64,000 bases of DNA, from NCBI RefSeq assembly GCF_021155775.2, contig NC_060234.1, forward strand, positions 16,488,871 to 16,552,870, written 5' to 3'. This DNA is from Neodiprion pinetum. Taxonomy: Eukaryota; Arthropoda; Insecta; Hymenoptera; Diprionidae. Below, piece by piece: positions 45,335 to 55,944 of this stretch. The notes under the pieces were generated by a model. It was not told where the DNA came from. It worked only from the letters and a program-made list of their open reading frames with translations, and ran no database searches. Every line of letters starts with the position of its first letter. Positions within the stretch are counted from its first letter, which is position 1. The translations under genes were made by a program, and so were the position numbers.

Positions 45335-45512
45335 TTCACCCGCTGTAGCGCAAGATGTTAAAATTTCAAAATAAGTACTGGAAAATGTTGATCAAATGAA
45401 ATAAAAATACACATGTTTCTGGAAAAATGATATTTTGTTTATTTATTCGAAAAAAATAGGGTTAAAGGGTGTGTGACAGAAATGTCACACTGCATCAAAA
45501 GTGTAACTTAAC

Positions 45513-45637
45513 TTAGGTGAAATTGTATGAAGCAATTGTTGTGTTTATTGTAGCATAGAGCAACGCCAAATTTCTCGCACATTGTTTGTGCGACACCAGA
45601 GCAGTTTGGAAATTTGCAGCGTGTTCTCTTTTCTGTC
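45513..45637 (-). pseudogene. piggyBac transposase C-terminus, Cys-rich domain
   Basis: On the minus strand this part encodes TEKRTRCKFPNC, TMCEKFGVALC and NKHNNCFIQFHLS, then stop (TAA at 45513-45515). The spacing of Cys residues and the NCF..FH ending match the cysteine-rich domain that ends piggyBac/PGBD transposases. The preceding residues lie across Copia B at 50155-50232, where DGMFLQWQSGKIKQCTGPFG is read in the same frame. Everything upstream is deleted, so the element is non-autonomous. Confidence 0.8.
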
Positions 45638-45813
45638 TGTTGGTAACAATGTAATAGGTGTATGTTCTTTTCCTTTTATATTTCTATGCTGGTAACACTG
45701 CGAGTACTGTTCTATTAAAAATAGTGTGCGTTACCTATCTAAACCTATTAAAATACTTATCTTTAATAAAAGTCTTCGTGCAATTAACCATTGTTTTTAC
45801 TTATAATCCAAAA
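45638..45813 (+). repeat. 5' LTR of Copia B
   Basis: It starts TGTTGGTAACAATG and ends TAATCCAAAA, an unusual non-CA end that is fixed by the target duplication on the other side. TTTAATAAAAG near 45768 is polyadenylation-type. Confidence 0.95.
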
Positions 45814-45827
45814 GGTTATGGGCCCAG
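45814..45827 (+). other. Primer-binding site, half-tRNA initiator Met type (Copia B)
   Basis: GGTTATGGGCCCAG, identical to the Copia A site, immediately follows the 5' LTR. Confidence 0.9.
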
Positions 45828-45968
45828 ACATATAAACCTAAGAAGAAGTAAAAAGCAACTGTTTCGTCAAGGAAATTTTTTTTTTCGCCGAGTGCGTGGC
45901 ATTGAGGTTAGAAAATGAAAATAGTTGCGAGCGAGTAAGCAACAAGCAAGGTCGGGACGAACAGGAAG

Positions 45969-48900
45969 ATGGAAAACGACAATAGTTTTAGACTCCAGAC
46001 GCACACAAGGCTCGAAGGAGCATCTAACTGGAATATTTGGAAGTTTCAAACCGTCGTTTTACTACGGGGTCAAGGTTTGCTAGAGGTCGCAGACGGAAGA
46101 AGTGTGAAACCAGAGGCGGTGGGTGAGAAGGCTGCATGGGAAAAGAAAGACGCGAAGGCTCAATCATGGCTTGTTACAAGGATGTCGGAAAGCGTGATGA
46201 TGCATATCATAACTTGTACTACGTCAGCGGAAATGTGGCGAAAACTTGCGAGTGTGTATGAGCAAAAATCTGAAACAAGTATCCATATAGTTCAACAACG
46301 TTTCTTTCAATATAAGTACGAGGAGGGCACCGCGATGTCTACATTCTTATCTAAAATAGAAGAATTAAGAAACCAGCTCAAACAGATGGGAGAAGACATT
46401 TCAGAAAGGTTCGTCATAACAAAAGTGCTAATGTCACTTCCAGATGCGTATAAGCATTTTGTGTCGGCGTGGGAGTCCGCGCCGGACGAGAAACAAACGC
46501 TAGATAATCTCGTCGCGAGATTATTGATAGAAGAGGAACGAATAAACGAAAAGGAGCCTCAAAACTCATCAGCATCGGCGTTTGTAGCTAAGAAAAACAT
46601 TAAGTGTTATAAATGCAATAAGCTGGGACATTATCAAAGTGAGTGTAATCAAAACAAGGGTTCGGGACACGACAATAGACCGGTAAAAAGGTGTTATTAC
46701 TGCAATAAAGTGGGACATACTAAAAGTGAGTGCTATTTCAAGAAGAATCGGGAAAAAGACAGTAAAAGTAACGCATTTATGGTGATGAATGTAAATAGAC
46801 ACGTCCAACAATCTCAGTGGTTAGTGGACTCGGGCGCTAGTCAACATATGTGCCGTGATCGCAACCTATTTACAACATATTTATCGTCGAACAATAAAAC
46901 AGTGATCATTGGAAATGGCGAGGAAATTAGTGCACTCGGATTCGGACAGGTGGCGCTAGAGGTATTTAATGGCCGCGAATGGGTGAACACAACCATAGAC
47001 AACGTACTCTTCGTTCCGGAATTAAAAACAAACCTGTTTTCTGTCAAATGCGCGACAGAAAGAGGTTATGTTGTGAAAGTGGACAATAACTTGTGTAAAT
47101 TTTACAAGAAAAATACTGTGTGTGCCGTAGCGTGTCGTAACGGAGATATGTACTATATGGACGTGCGTTATAAGTGTGAGATAGCAAATGCGACTGAAGT
47201 GAAATCGGGACTTAAAGAGTGGCACGAAAAACTTGCTCATCAAAACTTACAGTATGTGAGAACAGTGCTTAAAAACAACAACATTAAAGTAAAAGACGCG
47301 GACTTTAAGTGTGAAGGTTGCTTGGAGGGCAAAATACAGCGTTTGCCTTTCAGTGCCAGTGAAAATAAAACGAGTAAGCCATGTGAGTTGATACATGCAG
47401 ATACTTGCGGACCCATGGAGGTACCATCCGTGGGAGGCTCCAGATATTTTGTTATTCTTAAAGATGACTACTCAAACTACAGATCAGTGTACTTTGTAAA
47501 AGGCAAAGATGAAGTGAGAAAGTGTATTGAGAATTTTTTGTACAAGGCCGAAAATGTAACCAAAAACAAAGTACTGTGCTTTAGAAGCGATAATGGATTA
47601 GAGTTTGTGAACAAAGAACTGGAAAACCTGTTCGAGAAACGCGGAATAACTCATCAAACCACAGTGCCATATACACCTGAACAAAATGGCAAGGCAGAGA
47701 GAGAGAATCGAACTCTAATAGAATCAGCACGTACAATGTTGTGTGCAGCAGGTTTGCCCAAGAAGCTGTGGGCAGAAGCTGTTCATACTGCAGCATATGT
47801 GATAAATAGAACAAGTAAAAGCAACGAAACAGGAAAAACCCCATATGAAACGTGGACAGGCAAACAATTTGATATAACGGGTCTTAAAATTTTCGGAAAT
47901 CCTGTGTATGTCCATGTTCCAAAGGAGAAGAGGAGAAAATGGGACCCTAAAGGAGAGAAAGGAGTCATGGTTGGGTATGGCGAAGATGTCAAGGGCTACA
48001 GAATATTCTTCTCGGAAAAGAATAGCGTTGAAGTAAAAAGAGACATTGTATTTCTAGAAAAAGGGATGAAACAGAAGGAGCAATTAGTCATGCTGGATAA
48101 TACCGTGGAGAAGAAGGAAGAGACAAGTCAAAGGCATACTAAAGACAGAGAAGAGAAGAATGAAGATGAAAAAAAAAGGATGGAAAATGAGAATGAAGTA
48201 CCGCCTGTACAGGAAGAGGAAACCTTCAACGTATCTAGTGAAGGTGACAGTGTCTATGTACCATGTTCCAGTGATGAAGAATCCAGCTATGATGATAATG
48301 AAGAAAGACCGACCCGTGAGAAGAGTACTAGAATAAGGAAACAGACGTCATTTTACAAATGTCATCATGTCTATGTCGAAGGAAATGAACCAAAGACTTA
48401 CCAAGATGCCATGCAACGAAGAGACGCAAATAAGTGGCAAGAAGCAGTTCAAAGAGAATTAAAAACTTTGAAAGAAAACAACACTTGGGCTGTTTGTGAA
48501 GAACCTGTTACTGAAAGGACAGTAGGTGGTAAGTGGGTATTTAAAATCAAAAACTCGAATAATAATGTAGAGTATAAAGCTAGATTAGTGGCGAGAGGTT
48601 TTGAGCAGTGTGATACAATGGACTTATATGATATATATGCACCAGTAGCTAAATTGTCAACTTTCAGATTATTCGTTTGTATAGCAGCAAAGCTAAATTT
48701 ACCGATTAGTCAAATGGATGTTACAGGAGCCTTCCTATATGGAGATATTGATGAAAAAGTGTATTTAGAATTACCAGAAGGTGCATATTGCGACAATAAA
48801 AAGATTGTTAAGTTAAATAAATCTCTGTATGGGTTAAAAAAATCACCAAAATACTGGAATGATAAATTTAATTCAGTAATTATGAAACAAGGTTTTATAA

Positions 48901-49925
48901 AATCAAAAAGTGATTCTTGTCTGTACACAAAATGTGAAGGTAATGCAAAAATATATGTTTTACTGTATGTAGATGATTTACTAATGTTTGGTAATAATAA
49001 AAAACAAATATGTAATCTTAAGTCACTATTGAATAATGAATTTAAAATGAAGGATTTAGGGTTAGTTTCAAACTTCTTAGGTATTCATGTAAAACAAGAT
49101 TTAGATACAGGAATTACTGAATTAAATCAAAAGGAATATTTGGAAAATGTATTGCAAAAATTTGATATGCAAAATTGTAAAGAAATATGTACACCAATGG
49201 ATTTGAACTTTAACACTAAAATATTAGAAGAAAAAAACGAGTCTGTAATTGATAAAAACATTGAAAGAAAATGTAGACAAATTATAGGTTGCTTGTCTTA
49301 TGCAGTGTCAGGGACAAGGCCTGATTTGTGTGTTGTTATGTCAATGTTAAGCAGGTACCAAAATAATGCAAATAATGCATTATTAACTGCATTAAAGAGA
49401 GTATTAAGATATGTAAAATATATTACTAATTACAAACTTGTTTATCAATGTAATAGCAACTCATTATTGGGATATTGTGATGCTAATTGGGGAGGAGATT
49501 TGAAGGATAGAAGGTCGACAACTGGCTATTGTTTCATGTTTGCAGATTGTTTAATTTCTTGGTCTTCAAAAAAACAGGCCAGTGTCAGTCTGTCTTCTAC
49601 CGAGTCAGAATACATAGCCATCAGTATGGCTGCTAGTGAGGCGTGCTGGCTAATTAACTTGCTTAAAGATTTCAATATTGTAAAAGTGTGTCCTGTCACA
49701 ATGTTTTGTGACAATCAGAGTGCCATAATGGTAGCGAACACTGAAAGTGTTAAAAGATTAAAACATATTGATATAAGATTTCATTTTATAAAGGAGTTGA
49801 TCAAAAGCGGAAAAATAATTTTAAAATATATTAAAACTGAAGACCAAACCGCAGATATGTTCACAAAAGCGTTAAATAAAAATTTACTATCAAGGTTTAT
49901 TAAAAACTGTGGTCTGTATGAATAA
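45969..49925 (+). CDS. Copia B gag-pol polyprotein (1318 aa, intact)
   Basis: One open frame starts MENDNSFRLQTHTRLEG, 155 bases after the 5' LTR. Gag contains two zinc knuckles, CYKCNKLGHYQSEC (~residue 213) and CYYCNKVGHTKSEC (~241). The protease active site is LVDSGASQHM (~285). Integrase shows the HHCC finger (HEKLAHQ..CEGC, ~417-455) and the D,D-35-E core (HADTCGP ~476, RSDNGLEF ~540, TPEQNGKAEREN ~568). RT carries FLYGDIDEKVYLE (~920) and catalytic YVDDLLMF (~1000). RNase H has YCDANWGGD (~1170) and LSSTESEYIA. Base composition turns strongly AT-rich after ~48600. All key residues are present. Such proteins assemble into cytoplasmic virus-like particles, copy the RNA and insert it. Confidence 0.97.
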   Translation: MENDNSFRLQTHTRLEGASNWNIWKFQTVVLLRGQGLLEVADGRSVKPEAVGEKAAWEKKDAKAQSWLVTRMSESVMMHIITCTTSAEMWRKLASVYEQKSETSIHIVQQRFFQYKYEEGTAMSTFLSKIEELRNQLKQMGEDISERFVITKVLMSLPDAYKHFVSAWESAPDEKQTLDNLVARLLIEEERINEKEPQNSSASAFVAKKNIKCYKCNKLGHYQSECNQNKGSGHDNRPVKRCYYCNKVGHTKSECYFKKNREKDSKSNAFMVMNVNRHVQQSQWLVDSGASQHMCRDRNLFTTYLSSNNKTVIIGNGEEISALGFGQVALEVFNGREWVNTTIDNVLFVPELKTNLFSVKCATERGYVVKVDNNLCKFYKKNTVCAVACRNGDMYYMDVRYKCEIANATEVKSGLKEWHEKLAHQNLQYVRTVLKNNNIKVKDADFKCEGCLEGKIQRLPFSASENKTSKPCELIHADTCGPMEVPSVGGSRYFVILKDDYSNYRSVYFVKGKDEVRKCIENFLYKAENVTKNKVLCFRSDNGLEFVNKELENLFEKRGITHQTTVPYTPEQNGKAERENRTLIESARTMLCAAGLPKKLWAEAVHTAAYVINRTSKSNETGKTPYETWTGKQFDITGLKIFGNPVYVHVPKEKRRKWDPKGEKGVMVGYGEDVKGYRIFFSEKNSVEVKRDIVFLEKGMKQKEQLVMLDNTVEKKEETSQRHTKDREEKNEDEKKRMENENEVPPVQEEETFNVSSEGDSVYVPCSSDEESSYDDNEERPTREKSTRIRKQTSFYKCHHVYVEGNEPKTYQDAMQRRDANKWQEAVQRELKTLKENNTWAVCEEPVTERTVGGKWVFKIKNSNNNVEYKARLVARGFEQCDTMDLYDIYAPVAKLSTFRLFVCIAAKLNLPISQMDVTGAFLYGDIDEKVYLELPEGAYCDNKKIVKLNKSLYGLKKSPKYWNDKFNSVIMKQGFIKSKSDSCLYTKCEGNAKIYVLLYVDDLLMFGNNKKQICNLKSLLNNEFKMKDLGLVSNFLGIHVKQDLDTGITELNQKEYLENVLQKFDMQNCKEICTPMDLNFNTKILEEKNESVIDKNIERKCRQIIGCLSYAVSGTRPDLCVVMSMLSRYQNNANNALLTALKRVLRYVKYITNYKLVYQCNSNSLLGYCDANWGGDLKDRRSTTGYCFMFADCLISWSSKKQASVSLSSTESEYIAISMAASEACWLINLLKDFNIVKVCPVTMFCDNQSAIMVANTESVKRLKHIDIRFHFIKELIKSGKIILKYIKTEDQTADMFTKALNKNLLSRFIKNCGLYE

Positions 49926-49973
49926 GTTTATAAATAAATATCTATTGTAAGGGTATATTACATTGAGGGGGGG

Positions 49974-50149
49974 TGTTGGTAACAATGTAATAGGTGTATG
50001 TTCTTTTCCTTTTATATTTCTATGCTGGTAACACTGCGAGTACTGTTCTATTAAAAATAGTGTGCGTTACCTATCTAAACCTATTAAAACACTTGTCTTT
50101 AATAAAAGTCTTCGTGCAATTAACCATTGCTTTTACTTATAATCCAAAA
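49974..50149 (+). repeat. 3' LTR of Copia B
   Basis: Same length as the 5' LTR, about three substitutions, followed by CTGTC. The purine tract GAGGGGGGG ends at 49973. Confidence 0.95.
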
Positions 50150-50370
50150 CTGTCCAAAAGGGCCAGTACACTGTTTGATCTTGCCTGATTGCCATTGGAG
50201 GAACATGCCATCTACATTTTTTGTGATAAACTAAGTCGATACATTAGTTTGTTACAGATAAGTTACATTGACGCAAAATCGGTTCGAAAGAATACTTGAA
50301 TTTTAGTAGGCGGATAATCGGTCTGTGACAGAAATGTTACACGGCGCTAGAGAGGGTTAATGTACTTATC

Positions 50371-51270
50371 ATGAAGAAAGATGACGAGGATTTAAATTAT
50401 TTCAAGACAAGTTTTATTTCGGAGATAGAAGAAACTTATCTAGACGAACGAGGTAAATTTTTTGAAGCGCTTGGAAAATTAGGAAGTACAGTAGCGGTCA
50501 GTGCCAGAATCAACACATCATCTAACGCCAGCGCACAAATGTCAACATACGACTCAGGCTCTGGACAATAGGTTATATCAAGAATGGTACGTAGAAGGTT
50601 TCCTTCGATCAATCCTCCTAGTTTCTCGGGTGATTGCTCTGGATGGACGGCATTCAAGGATAAATTTACGGCATGCATTACTTGTCGTCCTGTCTAGAAA
50701 GGGAAGCATCAAAGTTATTACAGAAAATCCCAATCACAACTAAAAATTATGCTCGTGCGTGGAACCGCTTGACTGAATACTATGATAATAAAAGAGTTTT
50801 AATTTCAGCCTGTCTAGATGCACTTTTCGATCAACCGAAACTCACGCTTGAATCGTCTCAAGGTTTGAAGGCGCTCCACGACGGAACCATGGAAGCGATC
50901 GAGACTTTAAAGGCGCTAAATCGAAATTCATTCGAGGACATTCTTGTTTACACGACGGTTCAACGATTAGATTCTCGAACACGACGAGATTGGGAAACAT
51001 CAAGAGACAGTTCATCTACTCCGCTGACTTACGATGAACTAGACGACTTTCTGCTGACTCGGATCAAGGCGCTGGAACGAGTAGGGAAAACTAAACCTAT
51101 GTCATCATCCAATTGAAATCAAAGGAATCCCTCGAATTCCAACCAATCGAAGCAATAAGTTTTGTTTTAACTGTTTAGGCGTGCATAAGGTACGTAACTG
51201 CCACTCAACGAAGACTTGCTTCAAGTGCAAAGGAAAAATACGCTGCTACATCGGCCGTCATCATCAGCGG
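50371..51270 (+). pseudogene. gag: BEL/Pao B gag
   Basis: The first frame (MKKDDEDLNYFKTSF..) ends at 50571. A shifted frame carries INPPSFSGDCSGWTAFKDKF (~50610-50670) and then MHYLSSCLEREASKLLQ to 51114. This is the BEL gag core, equivalent to IPDFDGKFHSWRSF in BEL A. After a stop, knuckle-like CFNCLGVHKVRNC and CFKC segments occur at ~51160-51230. Three breaks make it inactive. Confidence 0.82.
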
Positions 51271-52223
51271 ATTCTCAAGCGGCTAGCAGCACATCAACGG
51301 CTCCTCAGGCAACTCCACCCTCGCCACCAGTCGTAGTTCATGCAGCTCAACTTGCATCGACACCGAAAAATGTCATCTTAGCAACGGCTAGAGTGTTGGC
51401 GATCAATGAATCAGGAAGGAGCACGGGAATTCGAACGCTCATCGATCCTTGCTCTCAAGCCTCCTTTATCTCGGAATCATTAGCTCAAAAGTTAAAGTTA
51501 TCTAGAAAATCTACCTGTATCCCTGTTTCAGGTATCGGCGCTGCTCCCTCGCCAGCTGCCCGAATGGAGGCAACGTTCTTGATCTCATCGCTCATTGAGA
51601 CAAGTGAGCAATGGAGAGTTCATGTACTAGTATTACCGCAGCAGATAAACAATCAGCCTCGAACTTTACCTGTAAAATCAGATCTAGCTTTCATAGAAAA
51701 TCATCAGCTAGCTGACCCTCGCTTCAGCTCCTCTGATCCGATCGAAATGATTATCGGAGTAGATCTTTTTACGAAAATCATATTATCAGGCCTCAAGAAA
51801 AGCCCAATAGCTGATCTCATTATTCAAAAAACAACCTTGGGTTGGATTCTCACGGGTGCAACGAAACTTGAAGAAAGCACCTCACACGCGACGTCGCAGT
51901 CTCTATCTACTGTAACAAGTCTATCATGCTTGGTAAGTACGAATCTTTCAAACTTGTTGCAGAAATTTTGGGAACAGGAAGAACTTTCATCAAATATCAC
52001 AGAACTCACTCAAGAGGAGGCTCAGTGTGAAGAGCATTTTATCAACACTCATCGTCACATCAGGAAGGCAGGTACATTCTCTGCTTACCTTTTAACGAAA
52101 ATCTCTCAAATCTTGGCTGTTCCTTCAATGCAGCCCGATCAATGTTGTTGCACATGGAACGAAAGTTCGAATCAAATCAAGAATTATATCGCCTCTACAG
52201 AGATTTTATGGAAGGATATCTAG
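51216..52223 (+). pseudogene. BEL/Pao B protease region
   Basis: A 335-codon open frame. It contains VILATARVLAINESGR, the active-site-type segment TLIDPCSQASFISE (~residue 75, Asp followed by Pro-Cys-Ser), MIIGVDLFTKIIL and TLGWILTGATK, then KFWEQEELS. These match the BEL protease-to-RT linker order. The frame is long and clean, but its neighbours are broken; its end shifts phase into RT near 52142. Confidence 0.85.
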
Positions 52224-53098
52224 CTCTGGATCACATGAAATTAATTGGAGAAGAAAGTAGCATCAAACGAGACAAAAGTTCGTTTTATCTACCTTATCAC
52301 GGAGTGCTGAAGGTAGTCGCTGATGAACCAAAACTTCGTGTGGTATTCAATGGATCGATCAAACCCAATCAAGGTTACAACATCAATGAATGCTTGTTGC
52401 CGGGTCCCAAACTCCAAACGGATATCGTGGATATTTTGCTGTGATGGCGGATGTTTAGATACGTATTTTCATCCGACATCAAGAAATTTTTTAGACAGTT
52501 TCTTATCGCCGAAGATCAGAGATATCAAAAAATTCTCTGGAGAACCTCCCGGGAAGAACCGATAAAGGTATATCAACCAGAAACTGTAACTTATGATCTA
52601 GTGAGTTCTCCTTATCAAGCTATACGTTCAGTGCTGCAGCTTGCATCTGATCAAGAATCAAGATTTCCGAGGGCATCTAGACTTCTTAAGAATCATACCT
52701 ACGTCGATGACATTCTCGGAGGTGATGACGATCTTCTAGAAACAAAAAACCTCATTTTCGACTTGGTGCAGCTTCTCAAGGCGGGCGGCTTGCATCTTAG
52801 CAAATGGACATCGAATCATTCCTCGCTTCTTGAATCCGTACCTATCAAAGATCATGCCTCTTCATCGCAACGGATATGGTGACTCGAAGAGTATCAAATG
52901 TTAGGCATCTTGTGGCAACCAGCTGATGATGCATTTCGATTTCATGCCAATTTTAAGGCACCAAGCGATCCGATCACCAAAAGGAAAGCCATATCTCTTA
53001 CGGCTCAACTGTATGATCCTCTCGGCTGGATAACTCCAATCATCATTCGATTTAAAATATTTATGCAGTCACTATGGCATGCAGGTTTACAATAGGAT
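52142..53098 (+). pseudogene. BEL/Pao B reverse transcriptase
   Basis: Frames give FYLPYHGVLKV and PKLRVVFNGSIKP (~52285-52370), then FSSDIKKFFRQFLI (~52460) and catalytic HTYVDDILGGDDDL (~52697). LHLSKWTSNHSSLL follows and AQLYDPLGWITPI is at ~53005. Stops occur at 52442, 52880 and 53093. The NTP-binding and metal-binding residues are visible, but no continuous protein results. Confidence 0.85.
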
Positions 53099-53119
53099 GA
53101 CCCGTTGCCCATACTTCAC

Positions 53120-53950
53120 CTCGATTGGTGAAATAATCTCACTTCTCATCTGAATGGTTTGGATATGATATCTACACCCCGATGGATCGGAAGTACAAAA
53201 TCGCTCAAGCATCAAGAATTACACGGATTCGCCGATGCATCGGAATGAGCCTACGGAGCAGTCATTTATCTTAGAACAATTGACTCTGCAAATCAAGTTA
53301 TGACTCGAATACTTTTAGCAAAAATTAAAGTATCTCCGTTAAAACAAGTGTCGCTGCCGCGTCTAGAACTTTGTGGAGCAGTTCTCCTTGTCAGATTGGT
53401 CAAAAGAATCCAAAAAACTACGCAAATTGAATCACTCCGGTGCAATCTTTGGCTAGATTTAACGGTAGCATTATCCTGGATTCACGAATATCCAACGAGG
53501 TGGAAAACGTACGTAACAAATCGAGTATCGGACATCCAGCAAACCTTGCCAGATGCATCTTGGCATCACATTCGAAGCGAAGAAAATCCTGCAGATCTAG
53601 CCTCACGCGGAGCATCACTTCAAGATCTCGCTGAAAATACTCTCTGGCTATGCGGCCCGAATTTCTGGACGGACTCTGCCGAAGCTTGGCCCTCAAGTGT
53701 TAATTCTGACCATCTCATCGACTGTCCGGAGCAACGATCAGTAGCATGTGTTGTTGCTCACATCGTATCAAAGGAGTGGGACCTCGTTAACCAGTTCTCG
53801 TCACTCAATAAATTATTCAGAGTTACGGCTAGATGTCAAGAGTTCATTCATCGCTGCAAATCTAAGTATAAAAAAAAATCTCAAGAAATTCAAGAACTTA
53901 CTCCTACTCAGCTTCACTCAGCAAGCAAGTATTGGATAAGTCACATATAA
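53120..53950 (+). pseudogene. BEL/Pao B RNase H region
   Basis: A frame with ELHGFADASE at ~53217 is stopped by TGA. The 216-codon frame from 53300 then has LPRLELCGAVLLVRLV, LWLDLTVALSWIHEYPTRW and HIRSEENPADLASRG, all typical of BEL RNase H and the connection to integrase. It ends at 53950. Confidence 0.85.
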
Positions 53951-55309
53951 TCTATCTGTTCTGCGAATGAACTTAACTCTTTGTTGAAGAATCAACCGCT
54001 TTCTCGAAAAAGTTGTCTTCTACGTTTATCTCCGTTTCTGAATCAAGAAAGATTACTACAGGTTGGCGAGCGATTACGTCACTCTATCCTTCATCCAGAC
54101 GAAAAGCATCCCCTCATTTTACCAAATGAATCGACATTTGCAAAGCTCTTGATCCGGGATGCTCATCAACGGACTATGCACGGAGGAACTCAGATTACTT
54201 TGAATTTTTTAAGACAGAAATATTGGATGATACATGGCCGCAGGGCTGTAAAATCGATCATTTTTCAATGTTTCCCATGCTGGTGGCAAAATTCTCGACC
54301 GATGACGCAACTCATAGGCGATCTACCAGCATCGAGGGTACGACCGCAACGACCTTTTCTGCATAGTGTTGTCGACTACGCTGGACCAATCAATCTTCGT
54401 CTATCTCACGGTCGTGGCACCAAATCATACAAGGGCCATATCTCAGTCTTTGTATGTTTCTCAACTAAAGCAGTTCATCTTGAAGCTGCATCCAGCTACT
54501 CAACTGAAGAATTTCTCAATGTTTATCGCCGTTTCACTGCCCGCAGAGGCATCTGTGCCACTTTACACAGCGACTGCGCCACGAACTTTGTCGGAGCTGA
54601 TCGAGAGCTCCGAGAGCTTTTTCAGCAAGCATCGATTCAAAATCAAGAAATTGCTCATCTTCTAGCCAACGACGGAACGGAATGGAAATTCAATCCACCC
54701 TCTGCCCCTCACTTCGGTGGTATTTGGGAAGCAGCGGTGAAGTAAGTTAAATTTCATTTGAAACGAGTCATTGGAGAAGTGACTCCAACATTTGAAGAAA
54801 TGTCAACCATATTAGCTCAGATCGAAGCCTGTTTGAACTTGAGACCGATTAATTCACTGAGCGATGATCCGACTTGTCTCGACGTACTCACACCAGCTCA
54901 TTTTTTGATCGGAGCTCCAACTACATGTATACCGGAACCTTCTGTCTTCGACCCGTCGATATCGATCTTATTCCGCTGGAAAATGATCAGAAAAATGCAA
55001 AAAGATTTCTGGAAACGATGGTCTGCAGATTACCTGCACGAACTTCAATACCGACCGAAATGGGAAACGGAGCAACAACCTGTTCAAGTGGGAGATATCT
55101 GTCTTTTGAGAACTAACTTATCTACTTCTAGCAAGTGGCCTCTGAGAAGAGTCATGGAATGCCTACCTGGCTCAGACGGAAAGATCAGTGTTGTCAAATT
55201 ACGTACATCATCATCGACGCTAACTAGACATCTAGCGAAGCTCAGCATCTTGCCATTTATGGATCATTCGACGGGGATCGTCGAAGGCGGGCGGGATGTT
55301 CAGAAATAA
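53951..55309 (+). pseudogene. BEL/Pao B integrase and C-terminal domain
   Basis: LLIRDAHQRTMHGGTQITL..CFPCWW (~54150-54285) is the zinc finger. HSVVDYAGPI (~54363), LHSDCATNF (~54567) and FNPPSAPHFGGIWEAAVK (~54690) are the catalytic core. A stop at 54743 precedes LSDDPTCLDVLTPAHFLIG and DFWKRWSADYLHELQ, the C-terminal BEL domain, ending GGRDVQK at 55309. Coding overlaps the LTR start by a few codons, as is usual in BEL elements. Confidence 0.87.
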
Positions 55310-55800
55310 TAGACGTTATAGAAAATTCTCTTGATTCTACACATATTGTACACATTTAACCACGCGACACATACACAAAAATCGTCTGTTCGTGTAAACA
55401 ACTGACACCTCGACATTGGGTCTGAGAGGGGAGTCTTTCTGAGAGCATCGCGCGAGACACACGCAAACCATTGTAATTAAATGTTTTACTAAACTAGACT
55501 TTAAATTATTTTATTAAGTTCAATGTTGATCTAGATTACTTATTTATCTCCCGTACCCTGCACTCAATCCGTGACCGATCACGAATCAATCTTTAAATTA
55601 CATGAAGTTTCAATCTCTAGAATCTGATAAAGGAAAATCAACGAGCATTACAACAAACCACCGTTTGTTAACAAGGCAAAACTTAATACTTCAATTAACA
55701 AAACTTTGAAAGAGAATCAATATTTAAATATTTGATCGACACGTCAATTCAATTCCGGGTTTGCTTGTTTACTAATTCTTCGTTCCTCTTTTTGATAACA
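55297..55800 (+). repeat. Probable 3' LTR of BEL/Pao B
   Basis: It starts TGTTCAGAAATAATAG right after a purine tract, similar to the first seven bases of the BEL A LTR. The end at ~55800 is inferred from a CA dinucleotide and the change of sequence character. No second copy is in the window. Confidence 0.45.
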
Positions 55801-55944
55801 GCCGCCCTTCGGAACAATATAAGACAGCGTCGAACGGCAACTTCATTATATCGTCATTCTTGACATATATATATTTGATGAAGTTTCCGGACGTGTATGT
55901 ACGGCTAAAGCCGATTCATAGATGAAAGTGTTAGTCTGGTCCAC

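Larger units (their letters stand above)
45638..50149 (+). mobile_element. Copia LTR retrotransposon B, intact open frame, young
   Basis: Two 176-bp LTRs (45638-45813 and 49974-50149) differ at about three positions (~1.7%). CTGTC is duplicated at 45633-45637 and 50150-50154. The half-tRNA initiator-Met primer site follows the 5' LTR, and GAGGGGGGG precedes the 3' LTR. One uninterrupted gag-pol frame spans the interior. It has all the sequence features of a potentially mobile copy. It is unrelated in LTR sequence to Copia A, though both use the same primer site. Confidence 0.97.
45339..50356 (-). mobile_element. piggyBac deletion derivative inserted in Maverick polymerase and split by Copia B
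   Basis: The right end reads GGCGCTAGAGAGGG followed by TTAA (50357-50360). The left end reads CCCGCTGTAGCGC preceded by TTCA (45335-45338), one base from TTAA. The polymerase frame of copy A has TTA ATG TAC TT at this point, matching the sequence right of the insertion, so the target was a TTAA in the polymerase. Without Copia B only ~500 bp remain, including a transposase C-terminus on the minus strand and AATAAA. GTGTGACATTTCTGTCACAC-like palindromes lie near both ends. Confidence 0.8.
50368..55800 (+). mobile_element. BEL/Pao retrotransposon B, 5'-truncated
   Basis: Gag begins within a few bases of the polymerase remnant TTAATGTACTT (50357-50367), with no 5' LTR or leader. The order gag, protease, RT, RNase H, integrase is complete but interrupted throughout. 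GGCGGGCGGGA directly before TGTTCAG at 55297 is the purine tract and 3' LTR start. The LTR may end at TTGATAACA (~55800), but without a partner LTR this is a guess. No target duplication could be tested. It is a different family from BEL A. Confidence 0.85.

Noticed and set aside
45462..45490. TTAA at 45462 as the left end of the piggyBac derivative
   Set aside because: Sequence there does not match the right end, whereas 45339 matches 50356 in inverted orientation and coincides with the break in the polymerase frame.
47581..47992. Minus-strand ORFs within Copia B
   Set aside because: Shadows of the intact gag-pol frame.
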